Below, piece by piece: positions 44,650 through 54,700 of a stretch of DNA of 64,000 bases. Location: the NCBI GenBank assembly GCA_027449865.1, contig DAIDKV010000022.1, positions 31,179 through 95,178 on the forward strand, in the 5' to 3' direction. How positions within the stretch are numbered: the first letter of the stretch is position 1; the number at the start of each line of letters is the position of its first letter. Origin of the DNA: Planctomycetales bacterium. Lineage in GTDB: Bacteria; Planctomycetota; Planctomycetia; Isosphaerales; Isosphaeraceae. Position numbers and translations under genes: made by a program. The notes under the pieces are model-generated. The model made no database searches and was not told the origin of the DNA. It saw only the letters and a program-made list of their open reading frames with translations.

Positions 44650-46002
44650 TCAAGGTCGGGTCGGGAGGCATGCGGCCAGCCGGGCGAACAGTCCGATCGC
44701 GGCCGATTCGCGGGTCGGTTGACCGCGGTCGAGAGCCTCGTCGACCGCCGCGATGGCCTCGACCAGCTCCCGGGCGCGGGCGGGGTCGCGGCGGGCGAGG
44801 ACGGCGGCGATCCGCTCGACCTGGTCGCGCGACGGCGGGAGGTGCAGCTCGTCGCGGATCGTCCGCACGACGCCCGATCGGAACTCGCGGAGCAGGAACG
44901 GCCGGCTTGTCGAGCCGGCGTTGAGGAACCGGGCCATGGCGTCCACGTATTCGGAGATGGTCCGCCGAGATCGGGGCGTGGGGTCGAGCGGCGGACCGAG
45001 GAAGATGGCTTCTCGCCACATCCAGACCAGGATTGCGACAATCAGGGCGAGGGTCGTCGCGGCGTATCCCGGCTGGGCGAACAGCCAGAGCGGATTCCCC
45101 CGGATTGTCAGGCCGTGGTAGAACTCGTCGAAGACGACCGGCCGACCCTCGGGCGCGAGCAGCCGGACGAGCAGTACGCTGTTGTCGGCCTGGGCGAGCA
45201 GGCGATTGTCGGCGATCTCGGGGGCCGAGACGACGATCAGATCGCCCCGTCCTATCCGGTACGATGCGGCCAGGAGATGGCCCTGGCCTTTCTCGTCGTG
45301 GAAGGTGAGCGTTCCGTCGGGGGCCGGTTCGCCGGGCTCGATCACGGAAACGCTTTCCTCCGGGATCTGGATCTTCGCGACTCCGCCCAGAGACCTTGCC
45401 AGTGTGCCGGATGGCTGGACTTCAACCGTAAACGTGGGTTCGGCCTGGCCTGCGTTCGTGAGGATCTCACGGAGCCGTTGGACCTCATCCGTCGCGGTTG
45501 GCTCGGCCTTCGGGATTGGCTGGCGGCCGGTCTTCGGGTCGATGGCCTGGAGCTTCAGGTGCATCCGCCCCAGTTCTTCGGCCGCTGATTTCGCCGGTTC
45601 CTCGGGCTTCGCCGGTTTTTTGCGGGTTTTCTGGCGGATCGAGCGATCGACCTCGGGGCTGGAGTCGGGCGCGAGGACGACCCGGCCGCCTGACTCGATC
45701 CATCGGGCCAGCTCGCGGAGATAGGCCGGCTCAACCTGGATGAGCTCGGCTTGCGGCTGCCAGAGAACGAGCGTGACCTCCGGGCCGATCGCCGAGGTCG
45801 GCGGACCGATCGCCCGATCGGCCGGGATGCCCAGGGTTCGCAGGACCTCGAAGATCCCGCGGCGGCCCCTGGCGCGGGTGCCGTACGAGTCGCGTCCGAG
45901 GCCGCCGCTATCGGGCGGGCGACCTAGCGAGTAGGCCATCCAGGCGATCGAGAGGACGGCGATGGCGATCGTCGCGATCACGACATTACGCGCGGTGAGC
46001 AT
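44650..46002 (-). CDS. DUF4350 domain protein
   Basis: 450 residues. One N-terminal membrane helix (VVIATIAIAVLSIAWMAYSL) and a large domain with RDSYGTRARGRRGIFEVLRT and LGIPADRAIGPP at its start, typical of DUF4350. A charged Lys/Pro-rich stretch (RQKTRKKPAKPEEPAKS) lies around residue 125-145. A second membrane helix (GYAATTLALIVAILVWMW) is followed by a cytoplasmic helical tail with RRTISEYVDAMARF. DUF4350 proteins accompany DUF4129, MoxR and DUF58 genes; their molecular role is unknown. Its start is inside the 3' end of the DUF4129 gene (17-base overlap). Confidence 0.85.
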   Translation of the reverse strand: MLTARNVVIATIAIAVLSIAWMAYSLGRPPDSGGLGRDSYGTRARGRRGIFEVLRTLGIPADRAIGPPTSAIGPEVTLVLWQPQAELIQVEPAYLRELARWIESGGRVVLAPDSSPEVDRSIRQKTRKKPAKPEEPAKSAAEELGRMHLKLQAIDPKTGRQPIPKAEPTATDEVQRLREILTNAGQAEPTFTVEVQPSGTLARSLGGVAKIQIPEESVSVIEPGEPAPDGTLTFHDEKGQGHLLAASYRIGRGDLIVVSAPEIADNRLLAQADNSVLLVRLLAPEGRPVVFDEFYHGLTIRGNPLWLFAQPGYAATTLALIVAILVWMWREAIFLGPPLDPTPRSRRTISEYVDAMARFLNAGSTSRPFLLREFRSGVVRTIRDELHLPPSRDQVERIAAVLARRDPARARELVEAIAAVDEALDRGQPTRESAAIGLFARLAACLPTRP

Positions 46003-46657
46003 CGGCGTGCTCCTGCGCGAGGTCTCGGATTCGGGCGTGTGCGGCCCGGCACACTTCGAAGTCGTCGGGGCCGCATTCGCCCTGGCCGTACCATCGGGTT
46101 TCGATCGTGTCGACGAAGACCTTCAACGGTTCGAAGACGGGGGACTTTCGGTGGCGTTTGAGATGTTCTCGGTTGGTCGTGCCGGGGCGGAAGATTCGTT
46201 TCTCGGCCGCTTCGAGTCGGAGCAGGCAGGCCGCGAAGAGCAGTCGGATCGCGGTGAGGTGGTCGCCGCGTGAGGCTGCCTCCGACGCGCCTCGTTCGAT
46301 CGAGGATGGATCACGGGGTGTGGCGCGGGCTGTCGCGGAGAGTCCCCGGACTCGCGTCGGGCCCGCGACAGCCTGCACGAAGGTGTAGGCGATGTGCAGG
46401 ACCAGTAACACCAGCGCGGCGAACAGAGCGACCACGATGAGCCATCGGAGGATGTCGGGCAGGCCCTCCATCGCGTTGAAGAGCCATCGGAACGGCTCGA
46501 GGATCCATCGGAGGACCCGGAGCGTCCACTCCAGGATCGTGGTCCCTGACTCGGGCGTTGGGTCGAGCTGGAACTCGGGACGGCGGAGCACCTGCTCGGC
46601 CGTCCGTCGGATCGTCTCGGGGTCGTTGGCCGCCGTCTCGGCCGGGGTTAGGCCCAT
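45986..46657 (-). CDS. DUF4129 domain protein
   Basis: 223 residues. A central membrane helix (RWLIVVALFAALVLLVLHIAY) separates a short N-terminal part (with TILEWTLRVLRWILEPFRWL) from a C-terminal DUF4129 domain containing EAASRGDHLTAIRLLFAACL, FRPGTTNREHLKR, and ETRWYGQGECGPDD. The C-terminal segment matches the YG-x-GE pattern that ends many DUF4129 proteins. It is second in the operon, preceded by a polytopic membrane protein and overlapping DUF4350. Confidence 0.85.
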   Translation of the reverse strand: MGLTPAETAANDPETIRRTAEQVLRRPEFQLDPTPESGTTILEWTLRVLRWILEPFRWLFNAMEGLPDILRWLIVVALFAALVLLVLHIAYTFVQAVAGPTRVRGLSATARATPRDPSSIERGASEAASRGDHLTAIRLLFAACLLRLEAAEKRIFRPGTTNREHLKRHRKSPVFEPLKVFVDTIETRWYGQGECGPDDFEVCRAAHARIRDLAQEHADAHRA

Positions 46658-46679
46658 CGGATGGTTCCCTCGTCTCGGG

Positions 46680-47489
46680 TCACCACTGCAACTCGGGGTC
46701 GCCGATCATCGGATCGGTTGGCGGTTTTTCACCGACCGACTCGGCCAGCAGGGCGAGGTCGAAGTTCTCGAGCTTGCATCGGCAGGAGAAGTAGAACACG
46801 ACGAGGGCCGTGGAATAGAGGATCGTCGTGATCCCCATCACAATCGCGATGGCGACGGCCTGGGCGTGCGGTTGCGGGATCAACTCCGCCGAGAGCGAGA
46901 GACCGCCGTTGATGATGGCGAGCAGGAGGCCCAGCACGAAGATCTGACCGATGTTCCCCCGCATCAGTTCCCGGCTCCGGCTCATCGCGCTGGTTCCGGC
47001 AAGGTCTTCAAGGATGACGACCTGCGTGGCGAGCGTGAAGTAGAAGGCGGCCAGGATGCCCGGGATGATGCAGAGGATCATCCCGCCCATGATGGCCAGA
47101 CCGACGAGGAGCCACGTTCCGAGCAGAGGGAGAATCCGGCCCATCGCCTTGCCAAAGGCCCCGCCCAGGCTGATCGGCTGGCCCAGATAGGCAGTGGCGA
47201 TCGCGTAAACCAGCGCGGCGTTCGTGATCGGGGCGATGAGGTAGACGCCGATGAGCTGGAACGGCAGGGTGAATTTTGCAGCCTGAAGGTTGGCCGCCGC
47301 TATCTGCTCCTGGGTCGGGTTCGGCGGCAGGGTGGGCATCACCGCTACCTGGATCAGACCTCCGATCAGATAGTAGGGGATGAGCAGGGCCGCCGTGATC
47401 GCCAGCAGGATGCCGAGGTGGTCCTTGATCAAGGTAAATGTTTGATCGAGGATGCCGCCAAGGCCGAGTGCCCGGATCTTGTATCGCAT
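46680..47489 (-). CDS. Polytopic membrane protein, first gene of the MoxR cluster
   Basis: 269 residues with about six hydrophobic helices, including LGILLAITAALLIPYYLIGG, WLLVGLAIMGGMILCIIPG and IFVLGLLLAIINGGLSLSAE. The first part (RALGLGGILDQTFTLIKDH) resembles glycerophosphoryl diester phosphodiesterase membrane-domain proteins and other DUF-type integral membrane proteins found beside DUF4129 genes. No soluble domain. Start ATG at 47487-47489 has a G-rich upstream sequence; a longer frame to 47624 is less likely. It is separated by 22 bases from the DUF4129 gene. Confidence 0.78.
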   Translation of the reverse strand: MRYKIRALGLGGILDQTFTLIKDHLGILLAITAALLIPYYLIGGLIQVAVMPTLPPNPTQEQIAAANLQAAKFTLPFQLIGVYLIAPITNAALVYAIATAYLGQPISLGGAFGKAMGRILPLLGTWLLVGLAIMGGMILCIIPGILAAFYFTLATQVVILEDLAGTSAMSRSRELMRGNIGQIFVLGLLLAIINGGLSLSAELIPQPHAQAVAIAIVMGITTILYSTALVVFYFSCRCKLENFDLALLAESVGEKPPTDPMIGDPELQW

Positions 47490-47782
47490 CGTCGCCCCCT
47501 TCGCGGGTCGGAGAATCAACCTCGATTCCTGCGCCAGAAGTGCGGGACGGGCCACGCGCGGGGATTTCCCTTTCGTTGGCTCGTGGAGTTTAGAATCGTA
47601 CTCCAATCGGCGGTACGAAACCACGGGATTCTGGTTTCGTGTTTTCGGTTTTCCGCGAGGGTGGGCCGGCTCGGCGACGAGGTCATCCCGGAGTCATGGG
47701 GAAGGAGCCGGCTCCATCCGTCGATGGGCGAATGACATTCGGCCTCGATCGGGCCGGGGGCGGGAACGGCCCTCTCAGGGGA

Positions 47783-48790
47783 TCAAGGCTTCGCCCGCAT
47801 CAGCTTCATGATCCGGCCCGAGACGTTCCAGTCCTGGACGTAGAGGTTCCCCTCGCGATCCCAGGATGAGCCGTGGGTGCCGCTGAAGACGCCCTCGATC
47901 CACTGTTCTTGCGGGATGTTGTAGTTCCCGCCCTTCTTCGGATCGGCGTTGTAGCCGAGAACCGCGATGACCGAGTTGGTCCGATCGAGGATCACGAGGC
48001 GGCCATGGAGATCGGGGACCGAGACGTAATCGCCGCGGACCGAGGCCGAGGTTGGCATTCCCAGACCGGTGACGACCTCGCCGATGAACTCGCCGTCGAG
48101 GCCATAGTGCAGCAGCCGACCCTTTGGCTGGTGGTTGCGGTCGCAGATCAGCAGGCGGGGCGGGCTGTATCGGGTGTCGAGTGTCATCCCGTGCGCTGTG
48201 TGGAATTGCTTCAATCCGTCGCCGTGGCTGCCGAAGTGCATCAGGTACTTGCCATCCTTGTTGAACTTGAAGATATGGTCGCTCGCGTAGCCGTCGGAGA
48301 GGAAGATCGATCCGTCGGGCGCGACGGTGATCGCGGTCGGCATGAATTTTTTCAGATTGAGGCCCGATTCCTTCGGGAAAGGCAGGTGCAGCGCGATGTC
48401 GCCGGATCGGGCGTCGAATTTGATCCCCTCCGCGTCGTTGTTCCGGGCGCCGTAGAGGAATTCGGTGTCGCCTTCCTCGTGGATCTTCAGATCGTGGATG
48501 TCGGAGTATTTCTTGCCGGGGAAGCTGCGAAGGACCTTGCCCTCGGGTGAGAAGGCGAAGACACCGGCGTGAGAGCTGGTGTAGATCGTGCCGTCCTTGC
48601 CAACGGCGACACCGCCGTGGCAGGGTCCGATCGTCGATTTGCCGTCGGGCGCCAGGCCCCAACCGGGGACGGTATCAAACGTCAGGGCGCCGCTCCCCAT
48701 CCGAACGGGCCGAGCCTCGTCGCCGGCCTTCCCCGTCGTCGCGAGGGCGAAAACAACGGCGAACATCGCCGGAATCAGACGCTTCTCCAT
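47783..48790 (-). CDS. Exported NHL/beta-propeller protein
   Basis: 335 residues. A signal peptide (RLIPAMFAVVFALATTGKAG) is followed by repeated strands with the NHL style: GGVAVGKDGTIYTSSHAGVF, AITVAPDGSIFLSDGYASDH, GSSWDREGNLYVQDWN. This suggests a six-bladed beta propeller facing the periplasm. Conserved His and Asp side chains (HGDGLKQFHTAHGM, DRNHQPKGR) hint at a metal or substrate site, as in peptidyl-alpha-hydroxyglycine lyase-like or lactonase propellers, but identity is unknown. GGAGG lies ten bases before the ATG at 48788-48790. The gene is unlinked to its neighbours. Confidence 0.75.
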   Translation of the reverse strand: MEKRLIPAMFAVVFALATTGKAGDEARPVRMGSGALTFDTVPGWGLAPDGKSTIGPCHGGVAVGKDGTIYTSSHAGVFAFSPEGKVLRSFPGKKYSDIHDLKIHEEGDTEFLYGARNNDAEGIKFDARSGDIALHLPFPKESGLNLKKFMPTAITVAPDGSIFLSDGYASDHIFKFNKDGKYLMHFGSHGDGLKQFHTAHGMTLDTRYSPPRLLICDRNHQPKGRLLHYGLDGEFIGEVVTGLGMPTSASVRGDYVSVPDLHGRLVILDRTNSVIAVLGYNADPKKGGNYNIPQEQWIEGVFSGTHGSSWDREGNLYVQDWNVSGRIMKLMRAKP

Positions 48791-49020
48791 GGCTGCGATC
48801 CCTCCAGGTTGCCGTCTCGGGTCCCGGAGCCGACCGGATCCGGGCGTTGATCCGAGTCTATCCCGCCGGCCGTCGACTTCCAATCGCCCTGATTTCGTTC
48901 TTCTCGTTGCTTCGATCCTCGGCCCCCGAGGCACTGGTCCATGGAAAGACGGAGGAATTCCGCTCGGGTCCGTCCGGCCGTCGTATTGACCGGGAGATCG
49001 GATTCGTCTCCAATGCAAGT

Positions 49021-49728
49021 ATGAGGCTGATCGAGAAGATCCAACTCATGCCCGATGCCGAGCAAGCCAAGATCCTGTTGGCCATGACGGAGCGGTTGAA
49101 CGCCGCCGTCGACTGGATCGCCGGTGAACTTTTCGCCTGCAAACCTTCGAACAAGATTACCGCCCGGAAGGATCTCCATGACGAGATCCGCAAGCGGTTT
49201 GGACTCTCCTCCCAGTCCGCGATCCTCGCCACGGGCCGAGCCATCGGCGTGGAAGACCTGACCGAACTTCGGAAACGGGTCACGGCTCGTGGCGGTGATG
49301 CGAGGAACAGGCTTGGCGGTTGGGGATTCGCCCAACCTGGTGGCTTCCTTGCTTACAAGGCACGATTGGCTGGAGTTCCGGTGGCCCATGTGGACCCACG
49401 GAACACCAGCCGGACGTCTGCCGAGTGCGGGCATTGGGAGAAAGTCCATCGTCCGAGCCAGGAGAAGTTCCACTACAGGAACTCCCTCGGAACTTCGCCA
49501 GCCTCGAAGCCTGGCAGAGCGGCCAGTTTGCGATGTCGGCCGCCGCACTGCTCCTTGAGGGAAGCGGATTCCCTCCTGTACGATATTAAGGATGAGAGGG
49601 ACGCCGATATTGCGGATGCATCGGCTGGAACGTTTCCGCCGATTCAGGGGGCATCCGACGTTCATTTCACGACCTGTCCCCGATCGAACGCCGAGCAGAT
49701 TGACTTCGCCGTCACGTCCGCGGCTTGA
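49021..49728 (+). pseudogene. Remnant of an IS605/IS607-type TnpB (OrfB) gene
   Basis: The N-terminal half reads MRLIEKIQLMPDAEQAKILL and NAAVDWIAGELF, the usual TnpB start, with KDLHDEIRKRFGLSSQSAI. It then jumps to the C-terminal zinc-ribbon region, AHVDPRNTSRTSAECGHWEK and RPSQEKFHYRNSLG. The centre, which should hold RuvC motifs I and II, is deleted. Only one Cys pair partner of the zinc ribbon remains (ECGH), and a frameshift occurs around 49490, after which another frame reads NFASLEAWQSGQFAMSAAA. The element is dead; no end sequences or guide RNA boundary could be seen. Confidence 0.75.
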
Positions 49729-50073
49729 CCTTTCCGCTGCTGAGTAGGTTCTACGGCCGGTATCGTCCACGGCACGCGGTCGCGACCCTTTGGGTCAGGG
49801 TAGCCCCCGCCGTGTCGACAACCACCCTGGTGAACGTCGTCTCGTCGTGGGCCGGCGTTGTCACGTCCGCGCGATCGTCCGCGTCGGGAGGTGCCGGGGA
49901 ATACGTGGCGAACTCCCTCGCACGGGCCCGGGGCATCGCCGCGACGGAAAAGAACGATTTTGAAGAATCCCGGGGGACGTCCTTCGCGAGCCATGGGAGC
50001 CCCCTTTCGATCCGAACATCTCCTTCGGGAGGGTAAGCGTACGGCCGGTCGTATCCGGCAACGAGGCCAGCAC
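49729..50073. other. 345-bp intergenic region upstream of the efflux operon
   Basis: Contains no supported gene. It separates the TnpB remnant from the efflux adaptor and likely holds the promoter for the efflux genes. I could not pick a convincing promoter or operator. Confidence 0.4.
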
Positions 50074-51729
50074 ATGGGCGACGTATCCCGCACGGCCGTT
50101 TCACGACCCTCGTCTGAGGCGAACGAGCCCGAGGCCGAGGAACTCCCCCCGAACGAGTCCCAGGGCGCGCGCCGGCGCGAGCTGGAGACCCCGCCGGCCG
50201 CCGCGTCCGAGGTGGTGATCGGTCGTCTCTCCGGAGATCATGCCCTCGCCGCGGCCCAGGACCAGGCCCCGCGCGGCGGTCCTCACGGCGTTGGCGCGGC
50301 ACTCCGGGGCCCGCTCGGCGCGGGCCTCGAACGGCCCAACCCGACGGGAGATTTCCCGGCAGTGGGTTCGACTCGGCCGCCAGTCGGCCCGGTTGAGGGA
50401 CCGTCGGAGGGCGCGGGGCGAGCGGCGAGAAACGGGCAGGGGCGTCCGCCGGTCTCGACCGGACGGGGACCGGTCGGGGCCATGAAGCTGGTCTTCCGCC
50501 TCTCGCGGCGACTTGCCCTCGCCCTCTTCCTCCTCGCCTCGCTCGCGATCGGCGGCGTCCTGGGCCTGTCGAAGGTCGGGGTCGATCTCCTTCCTCCGCA
50601 ACACATGCGGAAAATTCATTTTTATGCCGGTTATCTCGGCGAGAATGCCGGGCGGATCAAGGACCGACTCGCCGGCGAGTTCCGGTCGTATTTCCGCGGA
50701 CACGAGGAGGAGGCCCACCAGGAGGCCCATAAGGTGGTGGTCACGAGCCCCAGGGTCCAGGACGTCACCATCATCGAGCCCTTCGTCTGCCAGATCCGCT
50801 CGCAGCGCCACATCGAGGTCCGTGCCCTGGAGCCCGGGTATCTCCTTCACATCGCTGTCCGTGAAGGCCAGATGGTTAGCAAGGATCACGTGATGTTCAA
50901 GATCCAGCCCATCCTCTACGAGGCCAGGCTGGACGCGGAGAAGGCCGAGCGCGACCTGGCGGACATGGAGTACCAGTACAATGAGGGGCTGCGCAAGGAG
51001 AACGTGGTTTCTCAGAACCAGTTGAATCTGCTTCGCGCCAAGCTGGCCAAGACCAAGGCCAAGGTGAAGCAGGCAGAGGCCGAACTGGGCTTCACCGAGG
51101 TCAAGGCACCCTTCGACGGGATCGTCGACCGCCTCCACGAGCGAGAGGGGAGCCTGATCAAGGAGGGAGACATTCTCACGACGCTGTCCGACAACAGCGT
51201 GATGTGGGTTTATTTCAACGTCCCCGAGAAATACTACCTTGAATACATGGCGAACCGCGAGCAGCACGAGAAGAACGACAAGATCGAGCTCATGCTGGCC
51301 AACGGCGACATCTTCCCGCAGGTCTGCACCAGCGTGACGATCGAGGCCGACGTCAACAACGAGAACGGGAACATCAAATTCCGCGCGGATTTCCCGAACC
51401 CGGGCCGGCTGCTGCGCCACGGCCAGACCGGCACCATCAGGGTCCGCCGGCCGTTGAAGGGCTCCCTCGTCATCCCCCAGCGGGCGACGTTCGAGCTCCT
51501 CGACAAGCGATACGTCTGGGTCCTCGGCGAGGACGACGCAGCGCATCGGAGACTAATCGCGACCAGCAGGCATGAGCTGGAAGACATCTTCGTCGTGGAG
51601 AAAGGGCTCGTCCCCGGGGACAGGATCGTCCTGGAAGGCATCCGAGAGGTCGAGGAGGGCCGGAAGGTGGAATTCGAGTTCCGCAGGCCGGAAGACGCCC
51701 TCGAGAACCAGAAGTTCCACGCGGAATAA
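50074..51729 (+). CDS. RND efflux periplasmic adaptor (membrane fusion protein)
   Basis: Up to 551 residues. A membrane helix (LALALFLLASLAIGGVLG) is at about residues 145-165. Then the adaptor fold: the lipoyl-like motif EVRALEPGYLLHIAVREGQM, an alpha hairpin with DAEKAERDLADMEYQYNEG and RAKLAKTKAKVKQAEAELGF, TEVKAPFDGIVDRLHEREGS, and the beta-barrel domain RHGQTGTIRVRRPLKGSLVI. It links the RND permease to the outer-membrane factor. If started at ATG 50074 (GAGG seven bases upstream) it carries about 136 Pro/Gly/Arg-rich residues before the helix; the ATG at 50482 is the conventional alternative with a weaker ribosome site. The RND permease follows after 54 bp. Confidence 0.85.
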   Translation: MGDVSRTAVSRPSSEANEPEAEELPPNESQGARRRELETPPAAASEVVIGRLSGDHALAAAQDQAPRGGPHGVGAALRGPLGAGLERPNPTGDFPAVGSTRPPVGPVEGPSEGAGRAARNGQGRPPVSTGRGPVGAMKLVFRLSRRLALALFLLASLAIGGVLGLSKVGVDLLPPQHMRKIHFYAGYLGENAGRIKDRLAGEFRSYFRGHEEEAHQEAHKVVVTSPRVQDVTIIEPFVCQIRSQRHIEVRALEPGYLLHIAVREGQMVSKDHVMFKIQPILYEARLDAEKAERDLADMEYQYNEGLRKENVVSQNQLNLLRAKLAKTKAKVKQAEAELGFTEVKAPFDGIVDRLHEREGSLIKEGDILTTLSDNSVMWVYFNVPEKYYLEYMANREQHEKNDKIELMLANGDIFPQVCTSVTIEADVNNENGNIKFRADFPNPGRLLRHGQTGTIRVRRPLKGSLVIPQRATFELLDKRYVWVLGEDDAAHRRLIATSRHELEDIFVVEKGLVPGDRIVLEGIREVEEGRKVEFEFRRPEDALENQKFHAE

Positions 51730-51783
51730 CGGCGGTCCACGGGCATTCACGGAGACGAACTCAGCGGGGGGTATTTCCGGACC

Positions 51784-54700
51784 ATGTTTGCGAGAATCCT
51801 CCATCGACCGGCGTTCGCGATCGTCATCTCCATCATCCTCCTGTTCCTGGGGATGCTGGGGATCAAGACCCTCCCGATCGCACAGTTCCCCGACATCGCG
51901 CCCCCGACCGTCATGGTCTCCATCTCCTACCCGGGCGCCAGCGCCAACGTGCTGGTCGAGTCGGTTCTCATCCCGCTCGAGCAGTCCATCAACGGCGTTC
52001 AGAACATGCGTTTCATCACCTCCTCGGCCACGAGCGCGGGCGAGGCGGCGATCATCATCTACTTCGAGCCGGGCACCGACCCGAACATCAACGTCGTCAA
52101 CGTGCAGAACCGCGTCAACATCGTCCTGTTCCAGCTCCCGCCGCTGGTGGTGCGCGAGGGCATCCTGGTCAGCCAGGTGGTGCCCAGCATGCTGATGTAC
52201 GTGAATATCTTCAGCACCGACCCGCAGGCCGACCAGAAAGACCTGTTCAACTTCGCCAACGTGTACGTGATGCCCCGGCTGAAGCGGATCAAGGGGATGG
52301 GGATCCCGCGGAACCTGGGGAATCGGATCTTCGCGATGCGGGTGTGGCTCAACCCGGATCGGATGCGCGCCTACAACGTCTCGTCGGAGGACGTGATGAA
52401 GGCGCTCTCGGAGCAGAGCGTCATCGGATCGCCGGGGAGACTGGGCCAGGCCACGGGCAAGACGTCGCAGTCGAAGGAGTACGTGCTCACTTACATCGGC
52501 CGATTCAACAAGCCTGAGCAATATGAAAGTATTATATTGAAGGCCAACCCCGACGGCGAGATCCTGCGGCTTGGGGATGTCGCCGAGGTTCAGCTCGGCT
52601 CCCAGTTTTTCGACATCTACTCGGATATCAACGGGCATCCCGCGGCGTCGATCGTCCTGAAGCAGGCGCCCGGCTCGAACGCGGCCGAGGTGATCGAGGA
52701 GATCAAGGCGGAGCTCGAGCGGATCAAGAAAGAGTCGTTCCCGTCCCGGATGGACTACGAGTTCGCCTATGATGTCTCGAAGTTCCTCGACGCGTCGATC
52801 GAGAAGGTTTTGCACACACTGCTGGAGGCCTTCATCCTCGTCTCGCTGGTGGTCTACATGTTCCTCGGCGACCTTCGGTCGACCCTGATCCCGACCCTGG
52901 CCGTCCCCGTCTCCCTGGTCGGGACGTTCTTCGTCCTGCGGCTGATGGGTCTCTCGATCAACCTGATCACGCTCTTCGCGATGGTCCTGGCCATTGGCGT
53001 GGTGGTGGACGACGCCATTGTGGTGGTGGAGGCCGTGCACGCCAAGATGGCGAAGAAGCATCTCTCGCCCTACCGGGCCACCATGGAAGTCGTGAACGAG
53101 ATCGCGGGCGCGATCATCGCGATCACGCTGGTGATGACGTCGGTGTTCGTCCCGGTGACGTTCATCCCCGGGGCGGTCGGCACCTTCTATCGCGAGTTCG
53201 GAATCACGATGGCCACCTCGATCATCCTGTCGGGCCTGGTGGCGCTGACGCTGACGCCTGTACTCTGCGCGATGATCCTCAGGCCCCACTCCCACGCCGA
53301 CGTCGACGCCGACGGCGAATCCCAAAAGGGCCCCGACGCCCATGCGAGCGACGCGGAAAGGCCGCGTCGGATGGGATTCCGGGTATTGATGGCGCTGGGC
53401 GGCCTGCTGATCCTCGGCGGGATCACCTACCTGGCCTACGAGCTCTGGGGGCCGATCGGCCTCGGCCTGGTTTTGCTCCCGCTGGTTCGCGGCCCATTCG
53501 ACCGGGCCGTCGAGAAGGCCACGAGCGGCTACGCGGCCATTGTCGGCGGGATCGCCACCCGGCGCACGCTGACCCTGGCCGTGGTCGCCGCCTTCGCCGT
53601 CGGCATCGTCCTGGTCAACACGCGGCTGGCCACCGGCTTCATCCCCGGCGAGGACCAGGGGATCATCTACGCCGTCCTCCAGACGCCGCCCGGCTCCACC
53701 CTTGAGTACACCAACGCCAAGTCTCACGAGCTCGAGGAGATCTCCCGAGAGGTCCCGGAAGTGACCTCGGTGACGTCGCTGGCCGGCTACGAGGTTCTGA
53801 CCGAGGGCCGCGGCTCGAACGCCGGCACCTGCATCATCAACCTGAAGAACTGGTCCGACCGCGAGCGGACGGCCCGCCAGATCATCGCCGATCTTGAAGA
53901 GCGGTGCCGCCGGATGAGCAACGTGAGGCTCGAGTTCTTCGAGCCGCCGGCCGTTCCCGGCTTCGGCACGGCCGGCGGGATCTCGATGCTCGTGCTCGAC
54001 AAGACGTTCTCCGCCGATTATCAGCGGCTGGGGGACGTGACCGAGAAGTTCATGGGGGCCCTGAGGGCGCGAAAGGAGGTGACGAACCTGTTCACTTTCT
54101 ACGCCGCCAATTACCCGCAGTACGATCTGATCATCAACAACGACGCGGCGATGCAGAAGGGCGTATCGATCAAGGCGGCGATGGACAACCTCAACCTCCT
54201 CATCGGCAGCACCTGGGAGCAGGGGTTCATTCGCTTCAATTTCTTCTACAAGGTGTTCGTCCAGGCGAGGCCGGAGTTCCGCCGCTACCCCGAGGATCTG
54301 GACAACCTGTTCGTCAAGAATGACAAGGGGGAGATGGTCCCCTACTCCGCGTTCATGACGACCAAGAAGAAGCAGGGCCTGAACGAGATCACCCGGTACA
54401 ACCTGTACACATCCGCCGCCATCCAGTGCGCCCCGGCGCCCGGCTTCAGCACCGGGCAGGCCATTCAGGCGATCAAGGAGGTCGGCGCGGAGACCCTCCC
54501 CCGCGGCTTCGACGTCGGCTGGTTCGGCCTCGCCTACGACGAGGCGAGGAAGGGGAACGAGGCGATCTACATCTTCCTGGTCGTCGTGGCCTTCGTCTAC
54601 CTGGTCCTGGTGGGGCAGTACGAGAGCTTCATCCTGCCCCTGGCGGTGATCCTCTCGCTGCCGGTGGGGCTGTTCGGCTCGTTTTTCTTCCTCCAGGCGA

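Noticed and set aside
44583..44650. MoxR N-terminal extension encoded by the heptamer repeat
   Set aside because: The encoded NQLPITN-like segment is typical of translated short tandem repeats, is unlike other MoxR starts, and a start with ribosome site follows.
49021..49728. Active TnpB with guide RNA
   Set aside because: The RuvC catalytic region is deleted, the zinc ribbon is broken and the frame is shifted.
51553..53727. Antisense open frame (724 residues) opposite the RND permease
   Set aside because: Composition artefact of GC-rich coding DNA; the permease has Asp409, Asp410 and Lys994 in the expected motifs.
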